This document shows, in pieces, positions 45,657 to 56,385 of a DNA stretch of 64,000 nucleotides. A program made the translations under genes and the position numbers. This DNA comes from an uncultured Holophagaceae bacterium. GTDB lineage: Bacteria; Acidobacteriota; Holophagae; Holophagales; Holophagaceae. The stretch spans positions 1 to 64,000 of the forward strand of contig CAIWKE010000030.1 in NCBI GenBank assembly GCA_903913215.1, in the 5' to 3' direction. Position 1 is the first letter of the stretch, and every line of letters starts with the position of its first letter. The notes under the pieces are model-generated. The model was not told the origin of the DNA and ran no database searches. It saw only the letters and a program-made list of their open reading frames with translations.

Positions 45657-46682
45657 ATGACCCGTCCCGCCCTACACCAACCCGCCGAGTGGGCTCGCCA
45701 CAGTGCCTGCTGGCTGGCTTGGCCCAGCCACGGGCACCTCTGGCGGGAGAATCTGGGCCCAGCCCAGGCGGAATTTGCAGGACTCTGCATCGCCATCGCT
45801 GAAGCGGACGGCGAGGCCCTGAACCTGCTGGTGCAGGATGACGAGGCCGAGGCTCAGGCCCGGCTGGTGCTAGCGCCGGTGCTTTCGAAGGTGCGCTTCC
45901 ATCGCGTGCCCGTGGGCGACATCTGGCTGCGGGACACCGCGCCGATCTTCGTGCAGGAGGCCAGCGGTGCCTTACATGCGGCCCGTTTCGGGTTCAACGG
46001 GTGGGGCGGCAAGTACGTGCTGCCCGAGGACGACCAGGTCTCCAGCCGGGTGGCGGACCTCAGCGGCCTGCCCACGGAAGCTCACGACTGGATCCTGGAG
46101 GGTGGCTCCGTGGAGGTGGATGGCGAAGGCACGGTGCTCACCACCCGTCAGTGTCTGCTCAACGCGAACCGGAATCCGGGCATGAGCCAGGCCGACATCG
46201 AAGCTGCGCTGAAGCTGGGCCTCGGGGCCGAGAAGGTGCTCTGGCTGGACGAAGGCCTGCTCAACGACCACACCGATGGCCACATCGACACCCTGGCCCG
46301 CTTTGTGGCTCCCGGCGTGGTGGTGTGCATGGAGGCCCAGGACCCTGGCGATCCCAATGCGGCCACGCTGGCGCGCCTAGCCACGGATCTGGCCGCCATG
46401 ACTGATGCCCGGGGGCGCCGTCTGCGGGTGGTGCAGATCCCCTCGCCCGGTCTGATGGAAAATGAAGAGGGCGAGCCCATGCCCGCCAGCTACGTGAACT
46501 TCTACATCGGCAACCGCAGCGTGGTGGTACCCACCTATGGGCAGCCTGCCGACGGGGCCGCCGTGGCGGCCATCGCCCAGCTGTTCCCCGGGCATCGGGT
46601 GGTGGGCCGCTCGGCCCGGGCCATCCTCAGCGGAGGCGGCGCCTTCCATTGCATCACCCAGCAGCAGCCGGAGGTCCCATGA
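45657..46682 (+). CDS. aguA: Agmatine deiminase
   Basis: 341 residues of the agmatine deiminase family, which converts agmatine to N-carbamoylputrescine and ammonia. Conserved GDIWLRDTAPIFV, GFNGWGGKY, EGGSVEVDGEGT, HTDGHIDTLARF with catalytic His, and the nucleophile Cys in GGGAFHCITQQQP. ATG 45657 follows AGGA. It overlaps aguB by four bases, forming the two-step agmatine-to-putrescine route. Confidence 0.93.
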   Translation: MTRPALHQPAEWARHSACWLAWPSHGHLWRENLGPAQAEFAGLCIAIAEADGEALNLLVQDDEAEAQARLVLAPVLSKVRFHRVPVGDIWLRDTAPIFVQEASGALHAARFGFNGWGGKYVLPEDDQVSSRVADLSGLPTEAHDWILEGGSVEVDGEGTVLTTRQCLLNANRNPGMSQADIEAALKLGLGAEKVLWLDEGLLNDHTDGHIDTLARFVAPGVVVCMEAQDPGDPNAATLARLATDLAAMTDARGRRLRVVQIPSPGLMENEEGEPMPASYVNFYIGNRSVVVPTYGQPADGAAVAAIAQLFPGHRVVGRSARAILSGGGAFHCITQQQPEVP

Positions 46683-47533
46683 GCCAGTCCCGGACGGTGC
46701 GTGTGGCCGCCACCCAGTGCGCCTTCACGACAGACCTGGAGACCAATGTGGCCCGAGTGGAGGCCCTGGTTCGCGAGGCGGCCGCTCAAGGCGCCCAGGT
46801 GATTTTGCCCTCGGAGCTTTTTGAAGGACTCTATTTCTGCCGGGAGGAGAAGGACGCTTTCTTCGACTGGGCCCGCCCCGCCGAGGGGCATCCCACGATC
46901 CTCCGTTTCCAGAAGCTGGCGCAGGAGTTGGGCGTGGTGATCCCGGTCTCGTTCTTCGAGCGGGACGGCCAGGCCCACTACAACAGCCTGGCCATGGTCG
47001 ATGCGGATGGCAGCGTGCTGGGGCTCTACCGCAAGAGTCACATCCCCGATGGGCCGGGCTACGAGGAGAAGTTCTACTTCCGGCCCGGCAACACCGGCTT
47101 CAAGGTCTGGGACACGCGCTTCGGCAAGCTGGGCGTGGGCATCTGCTGGGACCAGTGGTACCCAGAATGCGCCCGGGCCATGATGCTGGCGGGGGCGGAG
47201 CTGCTCTTCTACCCCACGGCCATCGGCACGGAACCCGAGAATCCCGACCTCGACACCAAGGACCTCTGGCAGCGGGCCATGATCGGCCATGCGGTCTCCA
47301 ATGTGGTGCCCGTGGTGGCCTCCAACCGCATCGGCCTGGAGGGGGACCAGACCTTCTACGGCCACTCGTTCATTGCCAATCAGCGGGGCGATAAGGTTGC
47401 CGAATTGGGGCGTACCGATTCCGGGGTCATCATGGCGGACCTGGACCTGGAGGAGATCCGGCGCAACCGGGCCTCCTTCGGCTTCTTCCGGGACCGGCGC
47501 CCGGACCTGTACGGGATCATCACTAAAGCTTGA
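46679..47533 (+). CDS. aguB: N-carbamoylputrescine amidase
   Basis: 284 residues of the nitrilase superfamily. The Glu-Lys-Cys triad is present: E in [12 protein letters not shown] in [12 protein letters not shown] and C in [10 protein letters not shown]. It completes putrescine synthesis from AguA's product, releasing CO2 and ammonia. The gene starts at ATGA with aguA and its 3' end overlaps the convergent chemotaxis gene by 11 bases. Confidence 0.94.
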   Translation: MSQSRTVRVAATQCAFTTDLETNVARVEALVREAAAQGAQVILPSELFEGLYFCREEKDAFFDWARPAEGHPTILRFQKLAQELGVVIPVSFFERDGQAHYNSLAMVDADGSVLGLYRKSHIPDGPGYEEKFYFRPGNTGFKVWDTRFGKLGVGICWDQWYPECARAMMLAGAELLFYPTAIGTEPENPDLDTKDLWQRAMIGHAVSNVVPVVASNRIGLEGDQTFYGHSFIANQRGDKVAELGRTDSGVIMADLDLEEIRRNRASFGFFRDRRPDLYGIITKA

Positions 47534-48707
47534 ACTGCCCCATCTCGTGGTTCTGATCGTCCGCCACCCGGGCCAGGTCGGCGGCAGTGCGGGCGACCTC
47601 GGCAACGGTTCCGGCCATCTGGTTCGCGGCGGTGGCGTTGTGCGCCACGCGGTCCAGGTTCTGGTCCACCTGCTGGGCCACCTCCTGGCTGGTGCGGGCC
47701 TGCTCCTCGGCGGCGGCGCCCACTTCCAGGATCATGCCGGCCAGGCCCTGGATGTTGGTCTCAATGACCCCAAGGGCTGTGACCGTGGCAGCCACGAGAT
47801 CGGCTCCCTGGTCCACGGAAGCGTTGCTGCGCTCGATGAGTTCACCGATCTCCCGGGCCGCGGCGCCGCTGCGTTCGGCCAGCTTGCGCACCTCCTCGGC
47901 CACAACGGCGAAGCCCTTGCCCATGGCGCCTGCCTTGGCGGCCTCGATGGCGGCGTTGAGGGAGAGTAGGTTGGTCTGGCGGGCGATGTCCTGGATGAGC
48001 CGCACGGCGGCCACCATGCGCGAGGTGGCGGCGCGGATGTCCTCCATGGCCTGGGCGCTCTGCTGCCCGGTCTCGGAGCCCTGCTGCACCGCTGCCACAG
48101 CGGCCTCGGATTCCTTCTGGGAGCGTCGGATGTTCCCAGAGACCTGCTCGATGGAGGCCGACAGCTCCGTGGAGGCCGCAGCCACCCGCTCGAAGGCCAC
48201 CCGCTGGGCCTCGGCATTGCTGGCCAGGTTTGAGCTGGTGGCGGCCATCTGCTCGCTGGAGGCCGATAGCTGGGTGGCCCCGCTGGCCACCGAGGCGGAG
48301 GCGCTGCTCATGTTCTGGAAGACGGTCCGCAGCTTGCCGTTATAGGTGTTGAAAGCCTGGGCGGCCTGGCCGATCTCGTCCTGGCTTTCCACCTTCAGCT
48401 GCAGGGTGAGGTCGCTCTTCCGCATCCCCTCGGCCAGGGCCGCCACGGGCTGGGTGATCCAGAGGCTGATGCGGTACACGGCCACGAAGGTGACGATCCA
48501 GATCAGGAGAGAACCGCCGAAGTTGAAGAGGAAGTGCCGCCAGTCGGGCTGGCTCAGGTCCAGTCCGGATTGGAACAGACCCTTGGTCTGCAGGATCTGG
48601 ATGTGCTCCCAGGTGTCACTCAGGTTGAAGTAGGCGTAGCCCAGGATGGGGGGCAGCACCAGGAAGAGCAGCTTCCCCCGAACACTCAGGCGACCAGACA
48701 ACGACAT
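47523..48707 (-). CDS. Methyl-accepting chemotaxis protein
   Basis: 394 residues. Two membrane helices (about 13-29 and 62-82) enclose only a short periplasmic loop, so sensing may be in the membrane or cytoplasm. A HAMP domain follows, then the signalling domain with the hairpin tip [20 protein letters not shown] and [19 protein letters not shown] 48707 has GGGGAG upstream. No chemotaxis kinase genes are nearby. Confidence 0.93.
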   Translation of the reverse strand: MSLSGRLSVRGKLLFLVLPPILGYAYFNLSDTWEHIQILQTKGLFQSGLDLSQPDWRHFLFNFGGSLLIWIVTFVAVYRISLWITQPVAALAEGMRKSDLTLQLKVESQDEIGQAAQAFNTYNGKLRTVFQNMSSASASVASGATQLSASSEQMAATSSNLASNAEAQRVAFERVAAASTELSASIEQVSGNIRRSQKESEAAVAAVQQGSETGQQSAQAMEDIRAATSRMVAAVRLIQDIARQTNLLSLNAAIEAAKAGAMGKGFAVVAEEVRKLAERSGAAAREIGELIERSNASVDQGADLVAATVTALGVIETNIQGLAGMILEVGAAAEEQARTSQEVAQQVDQNLDRVAHNATAANQMAGTVAEVARTAADLARVADDQNHEMGQFKL

Positions 48708-48774
48708 GAAAACTCCCCTGTAACTTGCTTGAAACAATACTTCTTCATCGGCCGAGGGGGGGGCGCGCTCAAAT

Positions 48775-49950
48775 TCAGCCAAAGAGCTTCAGGGTCTCGT
48801 CCACGGTGCGGAGCACGGTCAGGACATGGAAGGGCTCTACCACCAGGTAGTCCACGGCGCCAGCGGAGGCGGCCCGGTTGCGTTTGAGGTCGGCTTCCTC
48901 CTCGCCACCCACCATGAGGATGGGCAGGGGGCAGGCCTCGTCCTGGGCCAGGCGGCGGCAGCGTTCCAGGGAGGTGCCGGAGCGGAGGCGGGAGTGGACC
49001 ATGATGAGCCGGACCCGGCCCCAGCCCTGTTCGCCGACGCCTAGGCTGGCCAGGGTCGGCCTCAGGGCGCCAGGCCCCAGGTCCAAGGCGGCTACGCCGA
49101 ACTTGCGGCCGATGCCTTCGGCCAGGCGGGTGGGGAAAGCATCGCCCTCGGCCAGCACCAGGATCAGGGGATCCCGGTCCACCAGCAACTTGGGCACGGC
49201 TCCATGGGCTTTGGTGGCCTCCTGGGCTGAGGGGTGGTGGCTGAATTCCAGGCCGCCGGGGTTGAAGCGGGCCAGATCCCTCTGCGCCTGGCGGTGCCGG
49301 GCCTCCATGAGCCACTGCCGGTAGCGGCTCAGAGTCGAAGGGTCGGCGCTGTCCGCGATGCGGAGGCCCCAGACATGCTCCCCGAAATAGGCCACCCGCA
49401 CCGGCAGGACCATGCTCTCGCCCACGGCGGCCCGCAGCTCCACGGTGGAGGTGGCATTGAGGCGGAGCAGCTCCCCAAGGGCCCGGGTGCCCTCCGGCGG
49501 GGCTAGCTCCAGGCCGTCCTCACCGAAGGCGGTGGCGTGGCCATCCTTGACGTTGTTGTGCTGGTCCGAGAAGGGGCAGGCCAGCGGCCGCTCCGGCACG
49601 AAGTCCCCCAGGCGGTGGGTGTCCAGGGCCCGCAGGGTGCGGGGCATGGAGGCATGGCAGGCTTCCACCCCCTGGAGCTTGCCGTGGCCCAGAAAATCCA
49701 CCACTGCCTCGAAGGGCAGGCCCCGGTCCAGCAGGTGGAGGGTGAGCCGGGCACCGACCTTGAGCCCCCACTGGCCGCGCTCCAGATCAGAGATGCCCAG
49801 GATCACCCGCTCTGCAGACTCCCCCAGAACCCGGAACTCCCCCTTGAAGGTGCCGAACTGGACCTGGACCCGGCCCTCGTCCTCCACGAGGCGCTGGAAG
49901 GTCATGCGGATGGCCTGGGGGTGATCCCTGTTCTGACTGCTGCTGCCCAT
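48775..49950 (-). CDS. Protein with PilZ-like region and degenerate receiver domain
   Basis: 391 residues. The N-terminal two-thirds resembles PilZ-type beta-barrels (e.g. [27 protein letters not shown]); this is tentative. The C-terminal 120 residues follow the receiver fold but lack its chemistry: the acidic pair is replaced by EG (LVLAEGDAF), the phospho-Asp position reads MVHSRLRSG, and the usual KP is EP (VVEPF). It is likely a non-phosphorylated pseudo-receiver. Upstream of the MCP gene on the same strand. Confidence 0.6.
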   Translation of the reverse strand: MGSSSQNRDHPQAIRMTFQRLVEDEGRVQVQFGTFKGEFRVLGESAERVILGISDLERGQWGLKVGARLTLHLLDRGLPFEAVVDFLGHGKLQGVEACHASMPRTLRALDTHRLGDFVPERPLACPFSDQHNNVKDGHATAFGEDGLELAPPEGTRALGELLRLNATSTVELRAAVGESMVLPVRVAYFGEHVWGLRIADSADPSTLSRYRQWLMEARHRQAQRDLARFNPGGLEFSHHPSAQEATKAHGAVPKLLVDRDPLILVLAEGDAFPTRLAEGIGRKFGVAALDLGPGALRPTLASLGVGEQGWGRVRLIMVHSRLRSGTSLERCRRLAQDEACPLPILMVGGEEEADLKRNRAASAGAVDYLVVEPFHVLTVLRTVDETLKLFG

Positions 49951-49979
49951 GTCCGTCTATCGGACGGTGCGCCGCAGAC

Positions 49980-50918
49980 TCAAGCTTCGCCCAGAAGGTC
50001 GGCCACGGCTGTGTAGGGGTCCAGGGTCCGGTCGGCGATGCGCTGGATGGCGTCCTCCACCTTATCGCTGCCCGCGCGGGCCTTGGCCTGGCGCAGAGCG
50101 GCCTCGGCCAGGAGGGACTCGAAGCGCAGCCGGGCCCGCTCCCGGGCCTTGCGGGCCAGGCCCCCGTGGGCCCGAAGCCAGACGCCGTGCTCCGCCACCC
50201 GGTCCAGGAATGGCTGAATACCTTCTCCCTGCTGGGCCACGGTGCGCACCACGGGGGGATCCCAGCCCGAGGGCATGGACAGGGACTTCATGCTCTCGAT
50301 GCCGGCCTCCACCTGGTCGGCCCCGTCCCGATCGGCCTTGTTGATGACGAAGAGGTCCGCCACCTCCATGATGCCGGCCTTGATGGCCTGGATCTCGTCG
50401 CCCATGCCTGGTACTAGCACCACGCAGCACGTCTGGACGCAGCTCACCACATCTACCTCGTCCTGGCCCACGCCCACGGTCTCCACGATCACCGTATCGA
50501 AGCCCGCTGCGTCCAGGAGGTCGATGGCGTCTTGCGTCGCCCTGGCCAGGCCGCCCAGGGCCCCCCGGGTGGCCATGCTGCGGATGAAGATCCCAGGATC
50601 GGCAGCGCAGCGGCCCATGCGGATGCGGTCGCCGAGGATGGCTCCGCCGCTGAATGGAGAGGTGGGGTCCACGGCCAGGATGCCCACCCGCTGTCCCTGG
50701 GCCCGGAGGGTACGGGCCACCTGGTCTGTGAGCGTGCTCTTCCCGGCGCCAGGTGAACCGGTGATGCCGATCACGGAGGCACGACCCAGGTGGGGCCAGA
50801 GGCGGGCCATGAGATCCCGTGCCCCCGGGTGGCCGTTCTCCATCCAGGAGATGGCGCGGCCCAGGGCCCGCTGCTCTCCGCGGCGAAGGGGCTCGAAGAG
50901 GTCGGTAAGAAGTGCCAT
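49980..50918 (-). CDS. meaB: MeaB/ArgK-type GTPase (methylmalonyl-CoA mutase chaperone)
   Basis: 312 residues. G1 GSPGAGKST (54-62), DPTSPFSGGAILGDRIRM, ETVGVGQDEVDV and NKADRDGAD (guanine recognition) fit MeaB/ArgK G3E-type GTPases that protect and load B12 enzymes such as methylmalonyl-CoA mutase. No mutase gene is in the window. It stands alone, divergent from the zinc-ribbon gene. Confidence 0.92.
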   Translation of the reverse strand: MALLTDLFEPLRRGEQRALGRAISWMENGHPGARDLMARLWPHLGRASVIGITGSPGAGKSTLTDQVARTLRAQGQRVGILAVDPTSPFSGGAILGDRIRMGRCAADPGIFIRSMATRGALGGLARATQDAIDLLDAAGFDTVIVETVGVGQDEVDVVSCVQTCCVVLVPGMGDEIQAIKAGIMEVADLFVINKADRDGADQVEAGIESMKSLSMPSGWDPPVVRTVAQQGEGIQPFLDRVAEHGVWLRAHGGLARKARERARLRFESLLAEAALRQAKARAGSDKVEDAIQRIADRTLDPYTAVADLLGEA

Positions 50919-51049
50919 GCGCTCAGGATGCCAGAATCAGCCGCTCGAAAGACTCTGGATTGCGCCTCCACCAAGACGAGAACTCGCCCTCCCTGGCAGC
51001 TTGGGGTACTCTTGTCTTTCGGCTCTGGCCGCACTGGAAGCCAACCACA

Positions 51050-51454
51050 ATGACCAAAGGCCCTCGTGCCAAGAAGGACCCCGCCGCCGGGGAGTCGCTA
51101 CCGGACCTGGCTTCCAAGCCCACCCCCGTGCTGCTCACCAAACGCACCCCCGTGGCCCCCCCGGATCCCAAGGCTCCCCGGGACAAGATCTGCTCCGAGT
51201 GCGGCATGCACTTCAAGCTGGAGTCGGGCCAGAAGTTCTACCTGTGCCCGGACTGCTACCGCCGCTCCTTCGTCTATAAGCGGAATGGCGGGAAGGACGT
51301 AGCCAGGATCCTGACGCACATCACCTGTGCGGCCTGCGGTGCTGCTGAATACCTGCCCTTCATCCCGGATGATCCTGCCAAGGCCCTCTGCCGGGCCTGC
51401 TTCGCCACCCAGAAGCCGGAACAAAAGAGCCCCAACCGACATACTCAACGATAG
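51050..51454 (+). CDS. Zinc-ribbon protein (two CxxC pairs) of unknown function
   Basis: 134 residues. A Lys/Pro-rich N terminus precedes a first zinc ribbon (CSECGMHF ... YLCPDCYRRSF) and a second (CAACGAAEYLPF ... LCRACFATQKPE). The spacing suits two structural zinc sites and the protein probably binds nucleic acid or a partner protein. ATG 51050 has GGAAG upstream. Leads into the next gene with 16 bases between. Confidence 0.75.
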   Translation: MTKGPRAKKDPAAGESLPDLASKPTPVLLTKRTPVAPPDPKAPRDKICSECGMHFKLESGQKFYLCPDCYRRSFVYKRNGGKDVARILTHITCAACGAAEYLPFIPDDPAKALCRACFATQKPEQKSPNRHTQR

Positions 51455-51470
51455 TCACTGAGGTCTTCCC

Positions 51471-52613
51471 ATGCGCCTATCCATCCTCCCCCTGCTGCTC
51501 GTCGCCAGCTTCCTGCCCGCCCAGACTCCAGCCAAGCCGGCACCAAAGGCGAAGGCCGCGCCCAAGGCTGCTGCCAAGACAGCGGCTAAGGCCAGCCCCG
51601 AAGCCGAAGCCGCCCGCCGCTCCCTGCGGGAAACCCTGGACGCCATTGATGCCGCATGGTTTGGCCAGCCCTATCAGGGTGTGACTGCCGTCAATATGCA
51701 AGGCACCCTGGGCGTGGCCCTCACGGGCGCCGCCGTGAACCAGAAGGTGGACACCGCCAGCCAGGGTGCCGTGAAGGGCAACAGCCAGGGCGGCCAGGCC
51801 AACCTGCGGGTGAAGGGCACCTGGTTCGCCAACGGGGATCTCAAGATGGACATGGCCGGGGACTTCGGGAACATCCTCTACTCCCGGCGCGGCAACCGCG
51901 GCTTCATCTACAGCAAGGAGCAGAACGCCTACACCACCCGCGTGGATCTGGCGCCCTCCGATGCCCCCCTCACCTACATGTCCTGGTTCCGGCAGAGCCT
52001 CAACGACATCAAGGCGGTCTATGTGGATGGCCCCACCTTCCAGGCCAGCCTGGCCGGTGAGGACAGCATCGGCGGTCACGCAGTCCAGAAGCTTGTATTC
52101 AATGCCCCCACCCAGCCCTGGGACGCCAAGAAGCGCGAGCAGAGCATGGCCCAGAGCCTGGGCTTCTGGAAGCGCGGCAAGCTCGAAGTGGCCGTGGACA
52201 AGGTCACCAAGCAGCCCGTGCGCCTCGATTTCCGCAATGACGAGCAGGGCGTCTCGGCCCGCATGGACTTCACCTATGGCGCCAACAACCGCCTGAACGC
52301 CGTGAACATCAGCAACAGCAGCCGCGGCTTCCAGGGCCCAGGCTGGCTGCGGATCGGCTACGCCGGCGATGGCCGCATGTCCAATGTGGCGGGCGAACTG
52401 GCCAACAATGAGAGCAAGGTGTCCTTCGCCATGGACCTGTCCTGGGCCAAGGGTGCCAACTCCGCCGACCTGGCCGCCACGCCTCCCGTGGGTGCCACCA
52501 AGCGCGGTCGTGAGGAGATGGAAACCCAGCTCACCGTGGGCCTCGCCTCCAAGATCTTCGACCTCCAGCGCGCCGGCCTCAACCTCCGCAGCGTCGCCGT
52601 CGGCAGCAAGTAG
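51471..52613 (+). CDS. Secreted protein of unknown function, possibly LolA-like
   Basis: 380 residues. Signal peptide ([17 protein letters not shown]), an Ala/Lys/Pro-rich linker and then a beta-rich domain ([21 protein letters not shown] in parts, [19 protein letters not shown]). The pattern of beta-strands resembles outer-membrane lipoprotein-sorting or DUF-type carrier proteins, but the match is weak. Located upstream of tRNA-Pro. Function unknown. Confidence 0.65.
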   Translation: MRLSILPLLLVASFLPAQTPAKPAPKAKAAPKAAAKTAAKASPEAEAARRSLRETLDAIDAAWFGQPYQGVTAVNMQGTLGVALTGAAVNQKVDTASQGAVKGNSQGGQANLRVKGTWFANGDLKMDMAGDFGNILYSRRGNRGFIYSKEQNAYTTRVDLAPSDAPLTYMSWFRQSLNDIKAVYVDGPTFQASLAGEDSIGGHAVQKLVFNAPTQPWDAKKREQSMAQSLGFWKRGKLEVAVDKVTKQPVRLDFRNDEQGVSARMDFTYGANNRLNAVNISNSSRGFQGPGWLRIGYAGDGRMSNVAGELANNESKVSFAMDLSWAKGANSADLAATPPVGATKRGREEMETQLTVGLASKIFDLQRAGLNLRSVAVGSK

Positions 52614-52630
52614 CGCTAGACTGGAAACAT

Positions 52631-52740
<110 letters not shown>

Positions 52741-52893
52741 TTGGAATCAACGAGAGGATTCGGACCTCCGAGTGGGCTTTCGGAGCCAGCGCAGTACGCT
52801 GTCGGGAGCAAGACCGGCGGCTGGCGCAGCCGGGTGCAGTTCGAGTCACCGCCCTTGTGGGGCGGCGCAGTCCAGAGAGTGGCCAACCTCCGG

Positions 52894-53700
52894 TCAGGTG
52901 CTCTTCAGGAACCCACCCAGGGCCTGATTGAAAGCTTCGGCCTGCTCCTGCATGACGATGTGGCCGGAGTGTTCGATGACACACCGGTGCCCGCGGTCGC
53001 CAAGTCCCGCCAGTAGGGTCTCGGCGTTCTGCAGCGGCCAGACCTGGTCCTCGCGGCCATGGATCACCAGGGTCGGCACCTGGATGTCAGCCAGCCAGTC
53101 ATAGTAGGGCCGGGGGTCAAAGCAGGCAGCGAGTTGGGCGGCATAGGCATGGGGCGGTTGAGGTTCTATGTCCAGGTTCAGGTAGAGTGTCCGCAACTCG
53201 GGATGACGGGCCGCGAAATCTGGGTGGTAGAAGATCTGGATGAAAGTGTCGACCTTCTCTTCCATGGTCTGGCCTGGGTTCCGGAGCTTGGCCAAGATGG
53301 TGGCGGGGGCGGGGGTGTAGTGGGGGTCACCGGCCGGCACGCCCGTGCAGGCGAGCACCAGGCGCTTAACCCGGTGGGGGTAGGCGTGGGCGAAGGCCTG
53401 CGCGATGATTCCACCCATGGATGCACCCACAAGGTTGATCGGTTCGTGGATGCTGAGGTGATCCAGCAGCTCATGGAGATCGCTTGCGAAGAGGTCCATG
53501 GCGTAGGGACCTGGCGGCTTGTCGCTGCGACCGGCCCCTCGGTTGTCGAAGGCAAGGCAGCGATAGGTGGTCTTGAAGTGCGCGGTCTGGAGGCTCCAGA
53601 GCGGTGTGGCGCCTCCCAGCCCCGGCACGAAGACCAGGGGCTCACCGGAGCCTTCCTGTTCGAAGTAGAGTTCAATGCCGTTCACCCGGTGGAAGGGCAT
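52894..53700 (-). CDS. Alpha/beta hydrolase
   Basis: 268 residues with the full catalytic triad: S94 in VGASMGG, D219 in GREDQVWP and H248 in EHSGHIV, plus the oxyanion HG-type loop VFVPGLGGATPLW and DNRGAGRSDKP. Likely an esterase or a pimeloyl-ester/3-oxoadipate enol-lactonase-type hydrolase. ATG 53700 has GGAGG upstream. Single gene; substrate unknown. Confidence 0.9.
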   Translation of the reverse strand: MPFHRVNGIELYFEQEGSGEPLVFVPGLGGATPLWSLQTAHFKTTYRCLAFDNRGAGRSDKPPGPYAMDLFASDLHELLDHLSIHEPINLVGASMGGIIAQAFAHAYPHRVKRLVLACTGVPAGDPHYTPAPATILAKLRNPGQTMEEKVDTFIQIFYHPDFAARHPELRTLYLNLDIEPQPPHAYAAQLAACFDPRPYYDWLADIQVPTLVIHGREDQVWPLQNAETLLAGLGDRGHRCVIEHSGHIVMQEQAEAFNQALGGFLKST

Positions 53701-53878
53701 GGCCGACCTCCTTGAAGTCCGCAAGCCCGGTTTGAGCCCCGGGTTGCCACGCCTCAAGTCTATTCGGCGGGTCCATCAGTCTCGCCGGGGGGCGGCGGTC
53801 GCCGGGGCAATGCCTCGCTCATCACAGACGGGGAGTGCGGGTTGATGCGATCATCCCCCCCGATCGAGGACTGACATC

Positions 53879-54982
53879 GTGGCCAGCAGCCAATCAGGGA
53901 ACACCCCCCGCACCATTCAGGTTCTGGCGACCCTCCTGTTGGCGGCTTTGTTGGGGCCCCTGGCGGCCCAGACGGCCCCACCACGCAGTGATGGGCCCTA
54001 TGTGTTCTGGGAGGGTCGGGAGGCCCGGGTGCTGAACGTGCGCGACGGCAAGGCCGCGGAAACTCGGCTCCGGGCGCCCTACGACTTGGACCTGCCAGGC
54101 CTGGGGTTGCTGCACCTGGAGCCGGGACCCCCGGCCCCTGAAATGGCCAGCCTGCCTCTGCCGGAGCGCATCGCGGCCCTCAGCGATGTCCATGGCAACC
54201 TCGCGGGGATGACGGCCCTCCTGCAGGCCCATGGGGTGATCGACGCGAAGCGGCAATGGACCTTTGGCAGAGGCCACCTGGTGGTGGCGGGGGATGTCTT
54301 CGACCGGGGGGGCCGGGTCACGGACTGTTTCTGGCTGCTGCGCTACCTGGAGGATCAGGCCCGGAAGGCCGGGGGACGCGTCCACATGATCCTGGGCAAT
54401 CACGAGGTTCTCGCCCTCCGGGGCGATGAGCGCTACCTCCACCAGGACTACCAGGAGCTACAGAAGAAGCTCCTCGGTCTCGACCAGAAGACCCTCTACG
54501 GTCCCACCACGGAGTTGGGGCGCTGGCTCCGCAGTCGCCCAGTCATGCTGCGCCTCGGCGTCTTCCTCTTCGTCCACGGCGGTCCCTCGCCGGCCATGGT
54601 GGTGGAGGAGCAGGACCTGGAGGCCTTGAACGCGGCCTTCCGCCGGACGCTGGATGAGGAAGGGAAGCCCCGCCTTCAGGGGCGGGACGGCCCCATCTGG
54701 TACCGGGGCCTCATCCCCGGCATGGAGGCGAAGCGCCCGGACGCCACCGATCAGGAGGTCGAGAGCCTCCTCAAGGCCTTCACGGTCCGCGCCATCGTTG
54801 TGGGCCACTCCACGCTGAAGACCGGCATCACGACCTTCCATGGGGGCCGGATCTGTGGCATCGACGCGAACCTCCAGGCCGGCGGCTCCGGGGAACTGTG
54901 GATCTTCCAGAAAGGGGCCTGCTACAAGGGCTTCGCGGACGGGTCACGTCTCCCCCTGGAGATGAAGGGTCCGTTCAACTGA
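53879..54982 (+). CDS. Shewanella-like metallophosphoesterase, exported
   Basis: 367 residues. A signal-like hydrophobic stretch (about 13-30) precedes the calcineurin-type fold: LSDVHGNLAG (about 101), GDVFDRGGRV (about 138), ILGNHEVLALRG (about 172), HGGPS and VVGHSTLKTG, the last providing metal His. Di-metal phosphatase acting in the periplasm, Shewanella-like PPP class. GTG start at 53879, in a weak context. Substrate unknown. Confidence 0.88.
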   Translation: MASSQSGNTPRTIQVLATLLLAALLGPLAAQTAPPRSDGPYVFWEGREARVLNVRDGKAAETRLRAPYDLDLPGLGLLHLEPGPPAPEMASLPLPERIAALSDVHGNLAGMTALLQAHGVIDAKRQWTFGRGHLVVAGDVFDRGGRVTDCFWLLRYLEDQARKAGGRVHMILGNHEVLALRGDERYLHQDYQELQKKLLGLDQKTLYGPTTELGRWLRSRPVMLRLGVFLFVHGGPSPAMVVEEQDLEALNAAFRRTLDEEGKPRLQGRDGPIWYRGLIPGMEAKRPDATDQEVESLLKAFTVRAIVVGHSTLKTGITTFHGGRICGIDANLQAGGSGELWIFQKGACYKGFADGSRLPLEMKGPFN

Positions 54983-55066
54983 ACTTGGCAGATTGCGAGC
55001 GGAGTCTGACCCGCACGATCGGGAAGGCCGCTCGGTAGTAAGAGAGCAGGTCCAGTCCACCCAATG

Positions 55067-55092
55067 AAAAGCCCCCGCGTTCGGGGGCTCTT
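55067..55092 (+). terminator. Probable terminator after the metallophosphoesterase
   Basis: A 7-bp GC stem (55071-55077 with 55082-55088) flanked by AAAA on the left and a TCTTC tail. Located about 85 bases past the stop. Confidence 0.5.
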
Positions 55093-55200
55093 CGCACGGG
55101 ATGCTGCCCGCATCGGGCTGTCACGGGGCAAGTATCGGTTCGGGCCCGGGGTCGTCAAGGCTGGCTGAAATAGATTTTTCGGGGCTCTGGGGCCGGGCCT

Positions 55201-55261
55201 CCTGCCGCCAGGTTGGCCAATGGAAAGGTCGGGGAGACTGGCCTTGGTGCCTGGTGGCAGG
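55201..55261 (+). promoter_or_regulatory. Nested stem-loop in the hisC leader
   Basis: Outer 12-bp stem (55201-55212 with 55250-55261, one G-T pair) encloses an inner GGCCA/TGGCC stem (55215-55219 with 55239-55243). Position 50 bases before the hisC ATG suggests a leader RNA, but no known riboswitch or T-box motif is seen. Confidence 0.35.
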
Positions 55262-55311
55262 ATGGAGAAGGCCGTTTCGCTCCCCAACCCACGGCCCCCG
55301 CGAGACTCGAT

Positions 55312-56385
55312 ATGAACCCTTACTGGAGTCCCATCGTCCACGACCTGGTGCCCTACGTGCCCGGGGAGCAGCCGAAGCTGGAGCAGTTGGTCAAGCTCAA
55401 CACCAATGAGAACCCCTATGGCCCCTCGCCCCGGGCCCTGGAGGCCATGCGGGCGGCGACCGGCGATTCCCTGCGCCTCTACCCGGATCCCAACAGCGAG
55501 GCCCTGAAGACCGCCCTGGCTGGACACCTGCGGGTGCGCCCAGAGCAGGTCTTCGTGGGTAACGGTTCCGATGAGGTGCTGGCCCACGCCTTCCTGGGAC
55601 TGCTCAAGCAGGCTCGGCCCCTCTGGTTCCCGGACATCACCTACAGCTTCTACCCGGTGTACTGCGGGCTTTACGGCATCCAGTCCAGGACGGTGCCCCT
55701 GGCCGCAGACTTCAGTCTCCGCGCAGAGGACTATCTGCCCCAGGGGGAGCTACGGGCCGGCGCCATCATCTTCCCCAACCCCAACGCACCCACGGGCTGC
55801 CTGCTGGGGCTCGACGACCTGGAGCGCATCGTTGCGGGCAACCCCGAGGTGCCCGTGGTCATCGATGAGGCCTACGTGGACTTCGGCGGCGAGAGCGCCC
55901 TGCCCCTGGTGGATCGCTACCCGAACCTCCTGGTGGTCCAGACCTTCTCCAAGAGCCGCTCCCTGGCGGGCCTGCGCGTGGGCTTCGCCGTGGGCCACCC
56001 GGGCCTCATCGAGGCCCTGGAGCGGGTCAAGAACAGCTTCAATTCCTACCCACTGGACCGTCTGGCCCAGGCCGGGGCACTGGCCTCCGTGCAGGATGGC
56101 GCCTACTTCCTGGACTGCCGCCGGAAGATCATGAGCACCCGCGAGACCTTGGTGGCCCAGCTGGGGAGCCTTGGCTTCGAAGTGCTGCCCTCTGCGGCCA
56201 ACTTCATCTTCGCCCGCCACCCAGCCCACGACGGGGCCGCCCTCAGCCGGGCTCTGCGCACCCGGACCATCATCGTGCGCCACTTTGCCAAGCCCCGCAT
56301 CGATCAGTTCCTGCGGATCACCGTGGGCACCGACGAGCAGTGTGGGCTGTTGGTCGCGGCCCTGACTGAGATTCTGCAGGGCTAG
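55312..56385 (+). CDS. hisC: Histidinol-phosphate aminotransferase
   Basis: 357 residues of the class II PLP aminotransferases in histidine synthesis. [43 protein letters not shown], and PLP lysine near 213 in [15 protein letters not shown] are all present, with RITVGT near the end. ATG 55312. It stands alone; the other his genes are not in the window. Histidinol specificity is likely but related aminotransferases are close. Confidence 0.9.
   Translation: MNPYWSPIVHDLVPYVPGEQPKLEQLVKLNTNENPYGPSPRALEAMRAATGDSLRLYPDPNSEALKTALAGHLRVRPEQVFVGNGSDEVLAHAFLGLLKQARPLWFPDITYSFYPVYCGLYGIQSRTVPLAADFSLRAEDYLPQGELRAGAIIFPNPNAPTGCLLGLDDLERIVAGNPEVPVVIDEAYVDFGGESALPLVDRYPNLLVVQTFSKSRSLAGLRVGFAVGHPGLIEALERVKNSFNSYPLDRLAQAGALASVQDGAYFLDCRRKIMSTRETLVAQLGSLGFEVLPSAANFIFARHPAHDGAALSRALRTRTIIVRHFAKPRIDQFLRITVGTDEQCGLLVAALTEILQG

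Larger units (their letters stand above)
54983..55311 (+). other. 329-base intergenic region with two hairpins upstream of hisC
   Basis: No gene is supported. It contains a GC-rich hairpin with a weak T tract (55071-55092, probably a terminator) and a longer nested stem-loop at 55201-55261. Nothing else is recognisable. Confidence 0.7.

Noticed and set aside
52817-52860. Second tRNA-like stretch after tRNA-Pro
   Set aside because: D-arm-like and T-loop-like bits (CTGGCGCAGCCGGGT, GTTCGAGTC) are present but no anticodon arm or acceptor pairing; at most a degenerate remnant.
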